DNA of 6,699 nucleotides from an uncultured Porphyromonas sp. (GCA_943912835.1 CALTVJ010000080.1:1-6699); one strand, 5' to 3'; shown: positions 1-5,705, numbered from the stretch's first letter. Notes: generated by a model from the sequence alone, not told the origin. Numbers and translations: made by a program.

Positions 1-133
1 AATTTTCAATATCCAAACAAGAAAATAAACTAACAACCTTTAAATCAATACCAAAATAGCCAAAAATATTTTTCGGAGAATTGAACAGAGCTACTCTAGA
101 TGGTGTTACTTTGACAAAAACAGAAAAAAAAAA
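1..133. other. left-edge AT-rich leader, no recognised gene
   Basis: No protein or RNA gene can be named here. In the plus direction the nadD frame stays open back to a TAA at 41-43 but has no ATG, GTG or TTG in frame. The short plus-strand frames that end at 31-33 and 57-59 could be the last residues of an upstream gene, but they match nothing I recognise. An A-tract of 11 bases (124-134) abuts the nadD start, which is typical of Bacteroidetes genes that lack a Shine-Dalgarno. Confidence 0.4.
80..113 (+). promoter_or_regulatory. weak candidate nadD promoter
   Basis: TTACTTTG at 106-113 matches the Bacteroidetes -7 box TAnnTTTG at seven of eight positions, and ATTG at 80-83 could be a poor -33 box at a slightly long spacing of 22. 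This would place transcription start about 15 bases before the nadD ATG. The matches are imperfect, and an upstream operon promoter is equally possible. Confidence 0.25.
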
Positions 134-658
134 ATGATTTGCTTATACTTCGGTTCATTCAACCCAATCCATTGGGGACATATAGGGCTAGGGCAATACG
201 CCTATAAGCATTTAGGTTGTAAAGAAGTCTGGTTTGTAGCTAGCCCTCTTAACCCTCACAAATCAAGAAGTGAACAATGGCCCTACGTCAAACGAGTAGA
301 ACTAATCAAAGAAGCCATCGCCCCCTACCCGTATATGAAAGTCGAACAAATTGAACAGCACTTTCCACAACCACTCTATACATGGAGAACGATTCGTGCA
401 CTAAAGCTACTCCATCCTCAAACAACATTTGCCCTGCTCATCGGGAGTGACAATCTTATTAGGCTTAAAAGTTGGAAAAAATGGCAGGAGATAAGCAGAC
501 TCACTACGATATACGTTTACCCTCGACCAGGATATAATATAAATACAGAAGAGGTAACCGACATACCCTACATAATGTGTAGCGAAGCTGAAGAATTTGA
601 CATATCCTCCACAATGATAAGAGCAAGTCTCAACAAAAGTCAGGATATTTCTACTTGA
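134..658 (+). CDS. nadD: nicotinate-nucleotide adenylyltransferase (NadD)
   Basis: This cytoplasmic enzyme of NAD biosynthesis transfers AMP from ATP to nicotinate mononucleotide, giving deamido-NAD. The 174-residue protein has the nucleotidyltransferase signature GSFNPIHWGH at residues 7-16 (the GxFxPxHxGH form with the HxGH ATP-binding histidines 13 and 16), a GSDNL segment near residue 104 matching the family G-A/S-D-N-L motif, followed by the usual K-W..W pattern, and the C-terminal ISSTMIR motif at 157-163. The ATG at 134 is chosen because it places the signature right at the N-terminus as in the family; an A-tract precedes it. The protein stops only 11 residues after the ISSTMIR motif, whereas most NadD proteins continue about 20-35 residues with a proline-containing segment and a final helix, so the end may be shortened. 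It converges with the tRNA gene. Confidence 0.93.
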   Translation: MICLYFGSFNPIHWGHIGLGQYAYKHLGCKEVWFVASPLNPHKSRSEQWPYVKRVELIKEAIAPYPYMKVEQIEQHFPQPLYTWRTIRALKLLHPQTTFALLIGSDNLIRLKSWKKWQEISRLTTIYVYPRPGYNINTEEVTDIPYIMCSEAEEFDISSTMIRASLNKSQDIST

Positions 659-767
659 AACACTTCCACTCATCAGCGAAACAGAGGATATTACAGTAGT
701 AAATCAAATTTAGCGACCCCCAAAGCCACATAACAACAACACTAGCAACAGGCACTAGAATTAAGAC

Positions 768-805
768 AAAAAAAAGAGAGTTGGCAGTGATTACTACCAA
801 CTCTC
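768..805 (-). terminator. intrinsic terminator of the tRNA-Lys gene
   Basis: Reading the minus strand, a 13-bp stem (776-788 paired with 793-805, one G-U pair) closes a four-base loop and is followed by eight T (768-775). It begins five bases after the tRNA 3' end. There is no T-run on the plus side, so it is not expected to terminate nadD transcripts efficiently. Confidence 0.92.
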
Positions 806-809
806 CATG

Positions 810-882
810 TGACTCGCTTGGGGCTCGAACCCAAGACCCCATCATTAAAAGTGATGTGCTCTACCAACTGAGCTAGCGAGTC
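810..882 (-). tRNA. tRNA-Lys (UUU)
   Basis: The minus strand folds into a complete cloverleaf of 73 bases. The acceptor stem GACTCGC/GCGAGTC (7 bp, discriminator A at 810), D arm GCTC/GAGC, anticodon stem CATCA/TGATG (852-856 with 840-844), loop CTTTTAA with anticodon TTT at 849-847, and T arm TTGGG/CCCAA with the loop TTCGAGC are all intact. CCA is not encoded: the bases after the discriminator read CAT. A promoter and a strong terminator flank the gene, so it is probably a single-gene transcript. Nothing suggests it is broken. Confidence 0.97.
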
Positions 883-917
883 TACCCTAAGAGCAAACAA
901 TCTCTCGTTTGCGTTTG

Positions 918-949
918 CAAAGGTAATACATTTATCCGAAACTCGCAAC
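918..949 (-). promoter_or_regulatory. candidate tRNA-Lys promoter (Bacteroidetes type)
   Basis: On the minus strand TACCTTTG (925-918) matches the Bacteroidetes -7 consensus TAnnTTTG exactly. GTTG (949-946), 20 bases upstream, fits the -33 TTTG box with one mismatch. Initiation a few bases downstream would leave a leader of about 30 bases before the tRNA at 882. Confidence 0.55.
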
Positions 950-967
950 ACATCAGCGAATAATTCT

Positions 968-1005
968 AAAAAAATCAGTCACACAAAAACACAACACGCT
1001 GATTT
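968..1005 (-). terminator. weak candidate terminator closing the minus-strand array
   Basis: On the minus strand AAATCAG (1005-999) can pair with CTGATTT (978-972), followed by four more T. The loop is long (20 bases) and the stem AT-rich, so it is a weak hairpin. Its place between the last decayed gene of the array and the tRNA promoter is where a terminator would be expected. The rest of 883-1061 holds no gene I can support. Confidence 0.3.
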
Positions 1006-1061
1006 ATAAGGGTAATTACCCGAAAAGAAATTATCAAACAATCATCTCTCATATTCAGACC

Positions 1062-1288
1062 TTACCGCACATAGTACTCTCTTCGGAAATCTCGCCAGTC
1101 TCGCATAAGCTCGTAGACCTCTGCAGTAGGAATGACAGACTCTATACGATAGTCTTCATAAACGTTCTTAACTACGGCTTTCTCTCTATATAACCCTCAA
1201 AGCGCACGAAGCCGAAGCTACACTTGACTCGCTCTACTAGAATAGCCTTTCGTCTTGAACCCGCTCCAACTTTAGGAACTTTAATGGG
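1062..1288 (-). pseudogene. decayed fragment of an unrecognised protein
   Basis: After the stop of the 1289-1751 gene the same frame reads on without a start codon through GSRRKAILVERV and FVRFEGYIERK to a TAG at 1172-1174. One frame over, it continues at once through VVKNVYEDYRIESV and ELMRDWRDFRREYYV to a TAA at 1062-1064. A single lost base near 1175 (restoring AAG GCC GTA) would join the two halves into about 75 codons. The composition and uninterrupted sense of both halves look like protein, not chance. I do not recognise the family. It may be the former C-terminal part of the preceding gene, since both lie in one frame separated only by a TAA, or the relic of a separate gene. Confidence 0.55.
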
Positions 1289-1751
1289 TTAATATCTTGG
1301 GATATAAATAGCATTACTCTCTAACTTAACTACTCCAGAAGTTTTACTTGTCCGATAATGTGTAGCTAGCTCTATTTTAAGAAAACATGAATCAAAAGGA
1401 CTTTTTCCAAGAAAGATTGTCTTATGTCTATTAGGTAAGAGTTCTATCTTTCCTCCATCAACATTCAATGGTTCTATAGATACATATCTCTCCCATGTTT
1501 CCCATGCATCATTGAAGGAGGTTTTATAATAGAACAGTAACCTACTATTCTTTTCAGCTGCATTGATATATAATCGAGAGCGTAGTAAAATTGTATCTAA
1601 TCCGACGTTTTCAAGTACGACAGACATTCTGTTGATTGAGTCAACTTTAAGGGTTGCTATGAGCTTAGGCTGCTCTACTTTCGCTCCTGCATAGATCCCG
1701 TATTAATAGTATCATACAGACAATACCTATTATCACCACTATATTCTTCAT
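1289..1751 (-). pseudogene. frameshifted membrane-anchored small protein
   Basis: From an ATG at 1751 the frame gives MKNIVVIIGIVCMILL, a clear N-terminal membrane segment or uncleaved signal, then runs into a stop about a dozen codons later. The next frame picks up exactly there with YGIYAGAKVEQPKLIATLKV and continues to the TAA at 1289. Removing one A near 1703-1706 would give a continuous protein of 153 residues, so a one-base insertion is the simplest explanation. An internal ATG at 1627 would give only 112 residues without the anchor. The mature part is strand-rich (YVSIEPLNVDGGKIELLP and similar) and matches no family I can name. It follows the 1812-2309 gene by 60 bases and sits last in the minus-strand chain. 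A sequencing error cannot be excluded. Confidence 0.6.
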
Positions 1752-1811
1752 GTTCACTTGCCAGCATTTCTTATCAACTTAATTGTTCTACAAATTAAAG
1801 CGACTGGCTCT

Positions 1812-2309
1812 CTAAACAGGATTTTCCCCGTCCGAGTCTATCAACCACACTCCATCCTTTTTCAAATAAACGATAGGCTCTACCGTAAACTCAAAGCCTT
1901 CCACTGGGGTACGCTCTTCCCAAATATCAGTCATTTCACTGACTTTAGCTTTATACCTAGGGTCATATCCATGTCTAGGGAAATCTCCCAAGGCTTGCAT
2001 TGTTTCCCAAGTTGGTGCGACCATATAGTGATCGACCTCGTCCGCCCCCCCATCAATGGCGAATGTATGTCCCCTATACTTCACCACAAGTTGTTTAAAA
2101 TAAGCACTAATGCCTGTATTCTTTGGAGCGGGGAATACATAGTACACATCACCTGTATAAGGGCTTTGCTCCATCTGGAAATGATATGTCTTAGCGAAAA
2201 TGGGATTCTCTGTTAAGAATTCATAGCCGCCTGAAGCACTTACTATATCCAATAAATGCTCTCCGAGATACCCATATATCCCCTTACAAATCTGTTCACT
2301 TGTCAACAT
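1812..2309 (-). CDS. putative immunity protein A (165 aa)
   Basis: This is an intact soluble acidic protein with no signal peptide or membrane segment, starting at an ATG behind an AT-rich leader. I do not recognise a named family. Its second half resembles the product of 2595-3083: both have a Y-R/K-G-H/Y element, about 25 residues later ALG, then 51-52 residues after the first element IWEER, followed by GF.F, a hydrophobic run and K-K-D/N-G. The shared spacing argues for common ancestry. It lies 55 bases after the decayed tail at 2365-2568, in the position an immunity gene occupies after its toxin. The immunity role is inferred from this arrangement and from the array, not from a known domain. 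It may be cotranscribed with the broken gene that follows. Confidence 0.7.
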   Translation of the reverse strand: MLTSEQICKGIYGYLGEHLLDIVSASGGYEFLTENPIFAKTYHFQMEQSPYTGDVYYVFPAPKNTGISAYFKQLVVKYRGHTFAIDGGADEVDHYMVAPTWETMQALGDFPRHGYDPRYKAKVSEMTDIWEERTPVEGFEFTVEPIVYLKKDGVWLIDSDGENPV

Positions 2310-2364
2310 TGCTAATTTAAATTTCTTATTTAATATGTTTTATTTTATTGCCTTTATTTCAACG

Positions 2365-2568
2365 CTATAAATTTGCGACTTTCACAAAGCGTTCTACTTC
2401 TATGTTATAAATACCTCTCAATACTTCTCGCCCATCACTGAATACCTCCCAAAGCTCAGCATCTTTATCAAGCTCCATGTTAACACCTTTTCCAGGATGC
2501 CATTCTGGCACTCCTAAGCGCCCTTCCTTCCCAGAAGTAAAACCGTGTGCACTCCTAGTATGAGAGTA
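2365..2568 (-). pseudogene. toxin C-terminal remnant A, no start codon
   Basis: The minus strand has a 67-codon open frame that begins right after two in-frame TAA codons and ends at a TAG (2365-2367). It reads HTRSAHGFTSGKEGRLGVP, then PGKGVNMEL, AELWEVFSDGREVLRG and VERFVKVANL. There is no plausible start until an internal ATG, so it looks like the tail of a once longer protein. It aligns with the tail at 3083-3289: the R-S/A element, a GK stretch, then E-L/I-W-E-V/I-x-SDG near the end. Its last codons lie 55 bases before the gene at 1812-2309. The pattern of a short tail before a small soluble protein is the hallmark of orphan toxin-tip/immunity modules; the toxic activity cannot be named from this length. 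Confidence 0.6.
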
Positions 2569-2594
2569 TTATTATACTTGTAATATGATATACC

Positions 2595-3083
2595 CTATAT
2601 GTCTCTATCTTCGACAGTCCACCCACTTACATACTCTCCATTTTTATATAAAAAGACATAGAGAGGGACATCAAATCTGAATCCCTTAATAGCTTCCCTT
2701 TCCTCCCATATCAGTGATGACGAAGCAATAAAATCTTCGTAGCAAACCTTAAGCCTGCTATCATCATAAATATGAAGACCGAGAGCCTTTCGTGTATTTT
2801 TCTCTTCAGGATATAATACAGCTAAGTCATCAAAAACAGTTTCGACACTATATTTATATCCTTTATAAATGCAATACATTCTGCGTTTATATCCTGAATA
2901 TATATGTAAGCTCTCTGGAGGAAGATATAGAATATAAATCCCTTCTCGAACCTCCACGAAACCTTTTTCAACAAACGAGGAATCCGAGGTTGTTATCATC
3001 CATCTCCCATTTCCCCCACTCTGAAGTTGCAAATTTTCTCCAGAGAAAAGAATTCGATAGCTTCCTTTTTTTATGATTTTCAT
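2595..3083 (-). CDS. putative immunity protein B (162 aa), paralogue of A
   Basis: This intact soluble protein starts MKIIKKGSYRILFSGENLQL, at an ATG that overlaps the stop of the preceding remnant (TAATG). Its first half is strand-rich with many aromatic residues (VREGIYILYLPPESLHIY, MYCIYKGYKYSV). Its second half matches the protein of 1812-2309 by the elements YKGY, ALG, IWEER, GFRF and KNGEY at nearly the same spacing, while the first halves have diverged. The stop-start overlap implies translational coupling to the gene upstream, as is usual for an immunity gene directly behind its toxin. No named family is recognised and the function is inferred from context. Confidence 0.7.
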   Translation of the reverse strand: MKIIKKGSYRILFSGENLQLQSGGNGRWMITTSDSSFVEKGFVEVREGIYILYLPPESLHIYSGYKRRMYCIYKGYKYSVETVFDDLAVLYPEEKNTRKALGLHIYDDSRLKVCYEDFIASSSLIWEEREAIKGFRFDVPLYVFLYKNGEYVSGWTVEDRDI

Positions 3084-3289
3084 TATTTAATCAATTCAAA
3101 TGTTCCGTTAATGCGGATAGCAATTATCTTTTGTGTTCCATCACTTGCAATCTCCCAAATTTCTGTGCCATCTTCTAGAACAATCAAAAGATTTGGCTTA
3201 AATGTTCTCCCCTTCCCCTTGAGATTCCTCTAAATTCCTATATCTACACTAGCTCTATCATGACCTTTGGCTCCTTCAAAACAGATATG
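3083..3289 (-). pseudogene. toxin C-terminal remnant B with an in-frame stop
   Basis: A minus-strand frame opens after a TAA at 3290-3292 and reads HICFEGAKGHDRASVDIGI, meets a TAG at 3230-3232, then continues RNLKGKGRTFKPNLLIVL, EDGTEIWEIASDGTQKI and INGTFELIK to a TAA that overlaps the next ATG. The two halves join in one frame with convincing protein sense, so the TAG is most simply a point nonsense mutation. No start codon precedes it. The end resembles remnant A (E-I-W-E-I-A-SDG against E-L-W-E-V-F-SDG, 14 residues after a GKG element in B and 13 in A), and the GHDRAS element matches SHTRSA there. It is read here as the worn tail of a toxin whose immunity gene is 2595-3083. Confidence 0.62.
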
Positions 3290-3343
3290 TTATCTCTATC
3301 AAAGCATCTTAACATTCCACTTTGATAAGCTTACATAAGATGT

Positions 3344-3802
3344 TTATTTCTTGGGCTTGCTGCACAATATAATAACATCAAGCATCTCAATATATGCTGT
3401 TTTATACCTAAAGAAGATGAAATAAACTATGTATATCATCGTTACAATCAATGCTATAACCAAAACTGGGAATGTGTATGTGATAAGATGTTTTTCACTA
3501 TGTATACCATCTTCCCAGCGATATGTATGATATACTATATAGAAAGGAAATCCCCATAATATATATAACAATACCCTGAATGCTTTTTCTAAAAGAATAC
3601 TGATAATCAAGCATTTGTAAGATCGTCTTTTCGCCCCAATAGGGAGGAGATTTGGATACTCTATGAGAACAGTGTTGAGGTGTCTTGCGTACGGAAGAAA
3701 ACGCTTCCGTATATTTTTAGGACTAAATACACCAAACTTAACAAATTCTCTAAACTCTAGAAGTATTTCAACTGAAAAAAAATCATCATTAGTACAATTC
3801 AT
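3344..3802 (-). CDS. two-helix membrane protein, putative immunity protein (152 aa)
   Basis: The protein has a basic cytoplasmic-looking N-terminal half (KNIRKRFLPYAR near 29-40, AKRRSYK at 57-63), then two hydrophobic stretches at about 72-92 and 108-131 separated by a short charged loop (YRWEDGIHSEKH), and a short tail ending KPKK. This helical hairpin layout recalls the product of 4924-5478, though sequence similarity is not obvious by eye. Membrane-resident immunity proteins are known for toxins that act on or through the envelope; whether that applies here is inference. It starts 78 bases downstream of a terminator, so it probably has its own promoter, although I see no clear TAnnTTTG box. 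A plus-strand-type hairpin lies inside the gene (see findings). Confidence 0.65.
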   Translation of the reverse strand: MNCTNDDFFSVEILLEFREFVKFGVFSPKNIRKRFLPYARHLNTVLIEYPNLLPIGAKRRSYKCLIISILLEKAFRVLLYILWGFPFYIVYHTYRWEDGIHSEKHLITYTFPVLVIALIVTMIYIVYFIFFRYKTAYIEMLDVIILCSKPKK

Positions 3803-3998
3803 AGACCTTGATATTTTGTATAGTATGATTGAGAAAATGTCCCTCTGTCATTGCAGATTCTAGTATCAAATACAACACTGAAAAAATATAATAAGCCCCA
3901 GATTTTTGTTCTGAGGCTATAGTGAAATCTCGCAGTATACGCTCAGTGCAAAAGGAACTACTCTCTCCGGAAGATGTGGAATATTTGTTGTAGGCTCC
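3789..3998 (-). other. 69-codon open frame without start, possible remnant
   Basis: From just after the TAA at 3999-4001 a minus-strand frame stays open for 69 codons to a TAA at 3789-3791, overlapping the start of the 3344-3802 gene by 14 bases. That position is like remnants B and D relative to their neighbours. The text (YNKYSTSSGESSSF, TERILRDF, SGAYYIFSVLYLILES, IQNIKVYELY) is only moderately protein-like, there is no good start codon, and the frame runs across a terminator. It may be chance in AT-rich DNA. Confidence 0.25.
3881..3917 (-). terminator. intrinsic terminator after the 4028-4498 gene
   Basis: On the minus strand GCCTCAGA (3917-3910) pairs with TCTGGGGC (3902-3895) over 8 bp with one G-U, closing a 7-base A-rich loop. 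It is followed by TTATTATATTTTTT (3894-3881). It lies about 80 bases past the extended stop of the immunity-like gene upstream and so splits the array into at least two transcripts. Confidence 0.75.
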
Positions 3999-4027
3999 TT
4001 ATGCTTTTACGACTTCAATGAAACGCT

Positions 4028-4498
4028 CTATATCTTTTGCCAAGGATCAAGCTCCCCCCCTTCCTCTGCAAACCATCGAAAGAAGACCGTTAATTCTAAA
4101 ACCATATTGTCTAAGTCAAGGAGTGGGTCATAGCCTATTTTACAGTCAAACTTACCTGTCAGAGGCTCATAAATCATTTTCAGATACTTAGGAACTTCTC
4201 TTTCATCTTCAATGAAGCATTGGCGTATTTGTTCAGCTAATTCATTCCCGGATGCATTTAACCAATCCTGATTATCATCGGAAACATCGTAAACATTAGA
4301 TGAGTATTCATTTAATCTATGATGCATAGATAGATGTCCATTTATACGATAGAATACAAGATATGTAGATCCTAACTCTAAAGAAATATAGACATATATA
4401 GATTCTATTTCTTTGCTGTAGTCTGCATACTCAAAAGCTATTTGCACGCTCTCCTCTATGAGTGATGTAAATGCTTTATCAAACTTTTCAGTTGCCAT
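4028..4498 (-). CDS. putative YezG-like (DUF600) immunity protein, C-terminus probably frameshifted
   Basis: This is a soluble acidic protein of 156 residues from the ATG at 4498; a TTG at 4507 is less likely because it overlaps the previous stop. The layout, with SIYVYISLELGSTYLVFYR, a helix, then VPKYLKMIYEPLTGKFDCKI and YDPLL, resembles the YezG/DUF600 immunity family, whose members neutralise toxins such as LXG-type nucleases. The resemblance is from memory and moderate. The annotated end reads ELDPWQKI, but one base over the frame continues LAKDIERFIEVVKA to a TAA at 3999-4001, so a one-base loss near 4042-4046 seems to have cut off the last helix. A run of seven G precedes the lesion. 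The gene starts five bases after remnant C, and a terminator follows. Confidence 0.65.
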   Translation of the reverse strand: MATEKFDKAFTSLIEESVQIAFEYADYSKEIESIYVYISLELGSTYLVFYRINGHLSMHHRLNEYSSNVYDVSDDNQDWLNASGNELAEQIRQCFIEDEREVPKYLKMIYEPLTGKFDCKIGYDPLLDLDNMVLELTVFFRWFAEEGGELDPWQKI

Positions 4499-4503
4499 TT
4501 TTG

Positions 4504-4804
4504 TCAATTATTAGGTATTACTCTTATGTCATAGATTTCACCATCTATTTTATAGTCAATCTTGAAACCATTGGGACGAAGACTATTTCTCTCATACAGT
4601 ACTTGTATCCTCAGATCTACTTTAGATCCTCTGTGAAGAGCATCGACTCAGATATTTTCGTGGTACTTGTATATTTTTAGATTAACCGAGCTCAGCTGTG
4701 ATACGAGGTTATCCAATTGAGGAGAAGCACCTAAATCTGTTATAAAAAACATAATCATGCCGTAGAACTTGAACTAGAAGTTCTTCAAGTTTTCTTTTCT
4801 TCAT
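4504..4804 (-). pseudogene. remnant C: conserved 25-residue leader joined to a variable tail, frameshifted
   Basis: An ATG at 4804 begins MKKRKLEELLVQVLRHDYVF and YNRFR, nearly identical to the start of 5481-5705. The frame then ends after a few codons at 4709-4711. In another frame a different tail is open: LGASPQLDNLVSQLSSVNLK, IYKYHENI, a TGA at 4648-4650, then VDALHRGSKVDLRIQVLYER, LRPNGFKIDYKIDGEIYD and IRVIPNN to a TGA at 4504-4506. So the copy carries a frameshift at the junction with the variable part and at least one nonsense codon. The tail ends five bases before the ATG of the YezG-like gene, as a toxin tip would before its immunity gene. The switch from shared leader to unique tail lies at about 4727. 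Confidence 0.6.
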
Positions 4805-4884
4805 AAGTTAGGATTTCAACTATTCACACGCTCTACGCTTAAGCTATCTTGCTCCGAAGTCTCGGCTCGCAATGTGCCTAGCCC
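4728..4884. repeat. direct repeat, copy 1
   Basis: This is copy 1 of a direct repeat whose second copy is at 5626-5780, in the same orientation about 900 bp away. The aligned copies differ by six substitutions, one 3-bp and one 5-bp indel (about 96% identity outside the gaps). On the minus strand it spans the end of a signal-peptide-like ORF and the first 25 codons of the small MKKRK ORF. The flanking sequences on both sides differ between copies. Confidence 0.92.
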
Positions 4885-4917
4885 CATGCAAAGCAGGGCA
4901 AGGAAACATAGGGACAC
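4816..4917 (-). CDS. short signal-peptide ORF, copy 1 (33 aa)
   Basis: From a GTG at 4917, seven bases... in frame after the stop of the upstream gene (4924), the minus strand encodes MSLCFLALLCMGLGTLRA followed by ETSEQDSLSVERVNS and a TGA 11 bases before the next ATG at 4804. The first 18 residues look like the hydrophobic core and cleavage site (LRA) of a Sec signal peptide, but the usual charged start is missing, so it may be the truncated N-terminus of a larger secreted protein. The three substitutions against the second copy inside this frame are all synonymous (Gly, Arg, Ala codons), which argues that the frame was under protein-level selection. Whether it is still translated is uncertain. 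Confidence 0.45.
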   Translation of the reverse strand: MSLCFLALLCMGLGTLRAETSEQDSLSVERVNS

Positions 4918-4923
4918 AAATTA

Positions 4924-5478
4924 TCAATATTTCTCCACTCGAGCACTTCTCACAGAGCAAAGTCTAATTAGCACATACATACTCACAGAATCATTTCTAG
5001 CGTCTATGATGAGTTGCTTACACTTGTTTGTGGACAAATGTGATACTATAAACCCTATTTCATCAAGAGCTTGGAGATGGTTTATCTTTTCTCGGTAATA
5101 TATATCCTTTATAAAGAATGCATAAGACATACCAACAGATAGCAATAAGCTTATTGACCATAAAGTGAAATATATGCCCATTCGATTCTTATAGACCTCC
5201 TGAATACTATCATTGATCCCCCTCGAATATGAGGATATAACGGTGAAGCTAAAAGCAAAGACAAGTAGAGAGATACACCACAGAAGTTCCACAAGAAATT
5301 CGAAGAAGAGCTTGATGATATATACTCTTTCTTTGGATTTAAGGAAGTATGAAAGTTTTGAAATCAAAATAGCTCTCAATAGGATGTCTATGCGACATGG
5401 AAAAAACTTCTTGATTGCCTCCCTTTGAGAATGTATAATAGCAAGTATTTGTTCTCGCTCCTGTAATGCACTCTTCAT
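4924..5478 (-). CDS. two-helix membrane protein, putative immunity protein D (184 aa)
   Basis: The ATG at 5478, two bases after the stop of the preceding small gene, is chosen over an upstream TTG at 5484. The protein starts MKSALQEREQILAIIHSQRE, has a basic amphipathic N-terminal region of about 55 residues, two membrane segments at roughly 61-82 and 101-123 with a short polar loop (SRGINDSIQEVYKNRM), and a 60-residue soluble C-terminal part. The size, hairpin layout and place directly behind a small variable gene parallel the 3344-3802 product, so both may protect against envelope-acting toxins. That role is inference; no named family is recognised. Its tight spacing to 5481-5705 suggests coupled translation. 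Confidence 0.65.
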   Translation of the reverse strand: MKSALQEREQILAIIHSQREAIKKFFPCRIDILLRAILISKLSYFLKSKERVYIIKLFFEFLVELLWCISLLVFAFSFTVISSYSRGINDSIQEVYKNRMGIYFTLWSISLLLSVGMSYAFFIKDIYYREKINHLQALDEIGFIVSHLSTNKCKQLIIDARNDSVSMYVLIRLCSVRSARVEKY

Positions 5479-5480
5479 AA

Positions 5481-5705
5481 TCAAGGAATTGTAATATAAA
5501 ATTGAGGAATATATCCTCCTGTCTTAGACGAGAAATCGTAGTTTACATATTTTGGACTAAAACCCAACACTTTCTCTGCAAAATTCAGGTCTTTGAATAT
5601 TACAGACATTGGGGGTAATCCTTGCCACCTAAATCTGCTGTTATAAAAAACATAATTATGCCGTAGGACTTGAACGAGAAGTTCTTCAAGTTTTCTTTTC
5701 TTCAT
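5481..5705 (-). CDS. small protein with shared leader and unique tail (74 aa)
   Basis: This intact small ORF starts MKKRKLEELLVQVLRHNYVF and continues YNSRFRWQGLPPMSVIFKDL, FAEKVLGFSPKYVNYDFSSK and TGGYIPQFYITIP. The first 25 residues repeat at 4804 in front of a different tail; the rest is unique in the window. Between the copies, two of the three substitutions in this part are synonymous and the 3-bp indel keeps the frame. It ends two bases before the ATG of the membrane protein at 5478. It may be a trimmed toxin tip paired with that gene, or a small protein whose 5' end serves as a recombination anchor. The upstream signal-peptide ORF ends 15 bases before its start. Confidence 0.6.
   Translation of the reverse strand: MKKRKLEELLVQVLRHNYVFYNSRFRWQGLPPMSVIFKDLNFAEKVLGFSPKYVNYDFSSKTGGYIPQFYITIP

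Noticed and set aside
2..142. minus-strand frame open to the left edge
   Set aside because: It is 47 codons with a protein-like run but no start codon, and its beginning overlaps the nadD start and the A-tract. Too little is visible to call a gene.
810..882. tRNA-Lys as the attachment site of a genomic island
   Set aside because: Integrases usually use the 3' half of a tRNA gene, which here faces nadD, while the accessory array is on the 5' side. I see no duplicated tRNA end elsewhere in the window and no integrase.
742..951. minus-strand frame of 69 codons over the tRNA
   Set aside because: It spans the tRNA gene and its terminator, which fully explain the sequence.
671..960. CATCAGCGAA found at 671-680 and 951-960, either side of the tRNA
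   Set aside because: Ten bases with no extension on either side is too short to be called an attachment site or a target duplication.
1010..1021. 12-bp perfect palindrome GGGTAATTACCC
   Set aside because: It could be a regulator site, but it stands alone, about 60 bases upstream of the tRNA promoter, and no neighbouring regulator supports it.
1758..2216. plus-strand open frame of 152 codons
   Set aside because: It lies almost wholly antisense to the well-supported gene at 1812-2309 and its translation has no recognisable sense.
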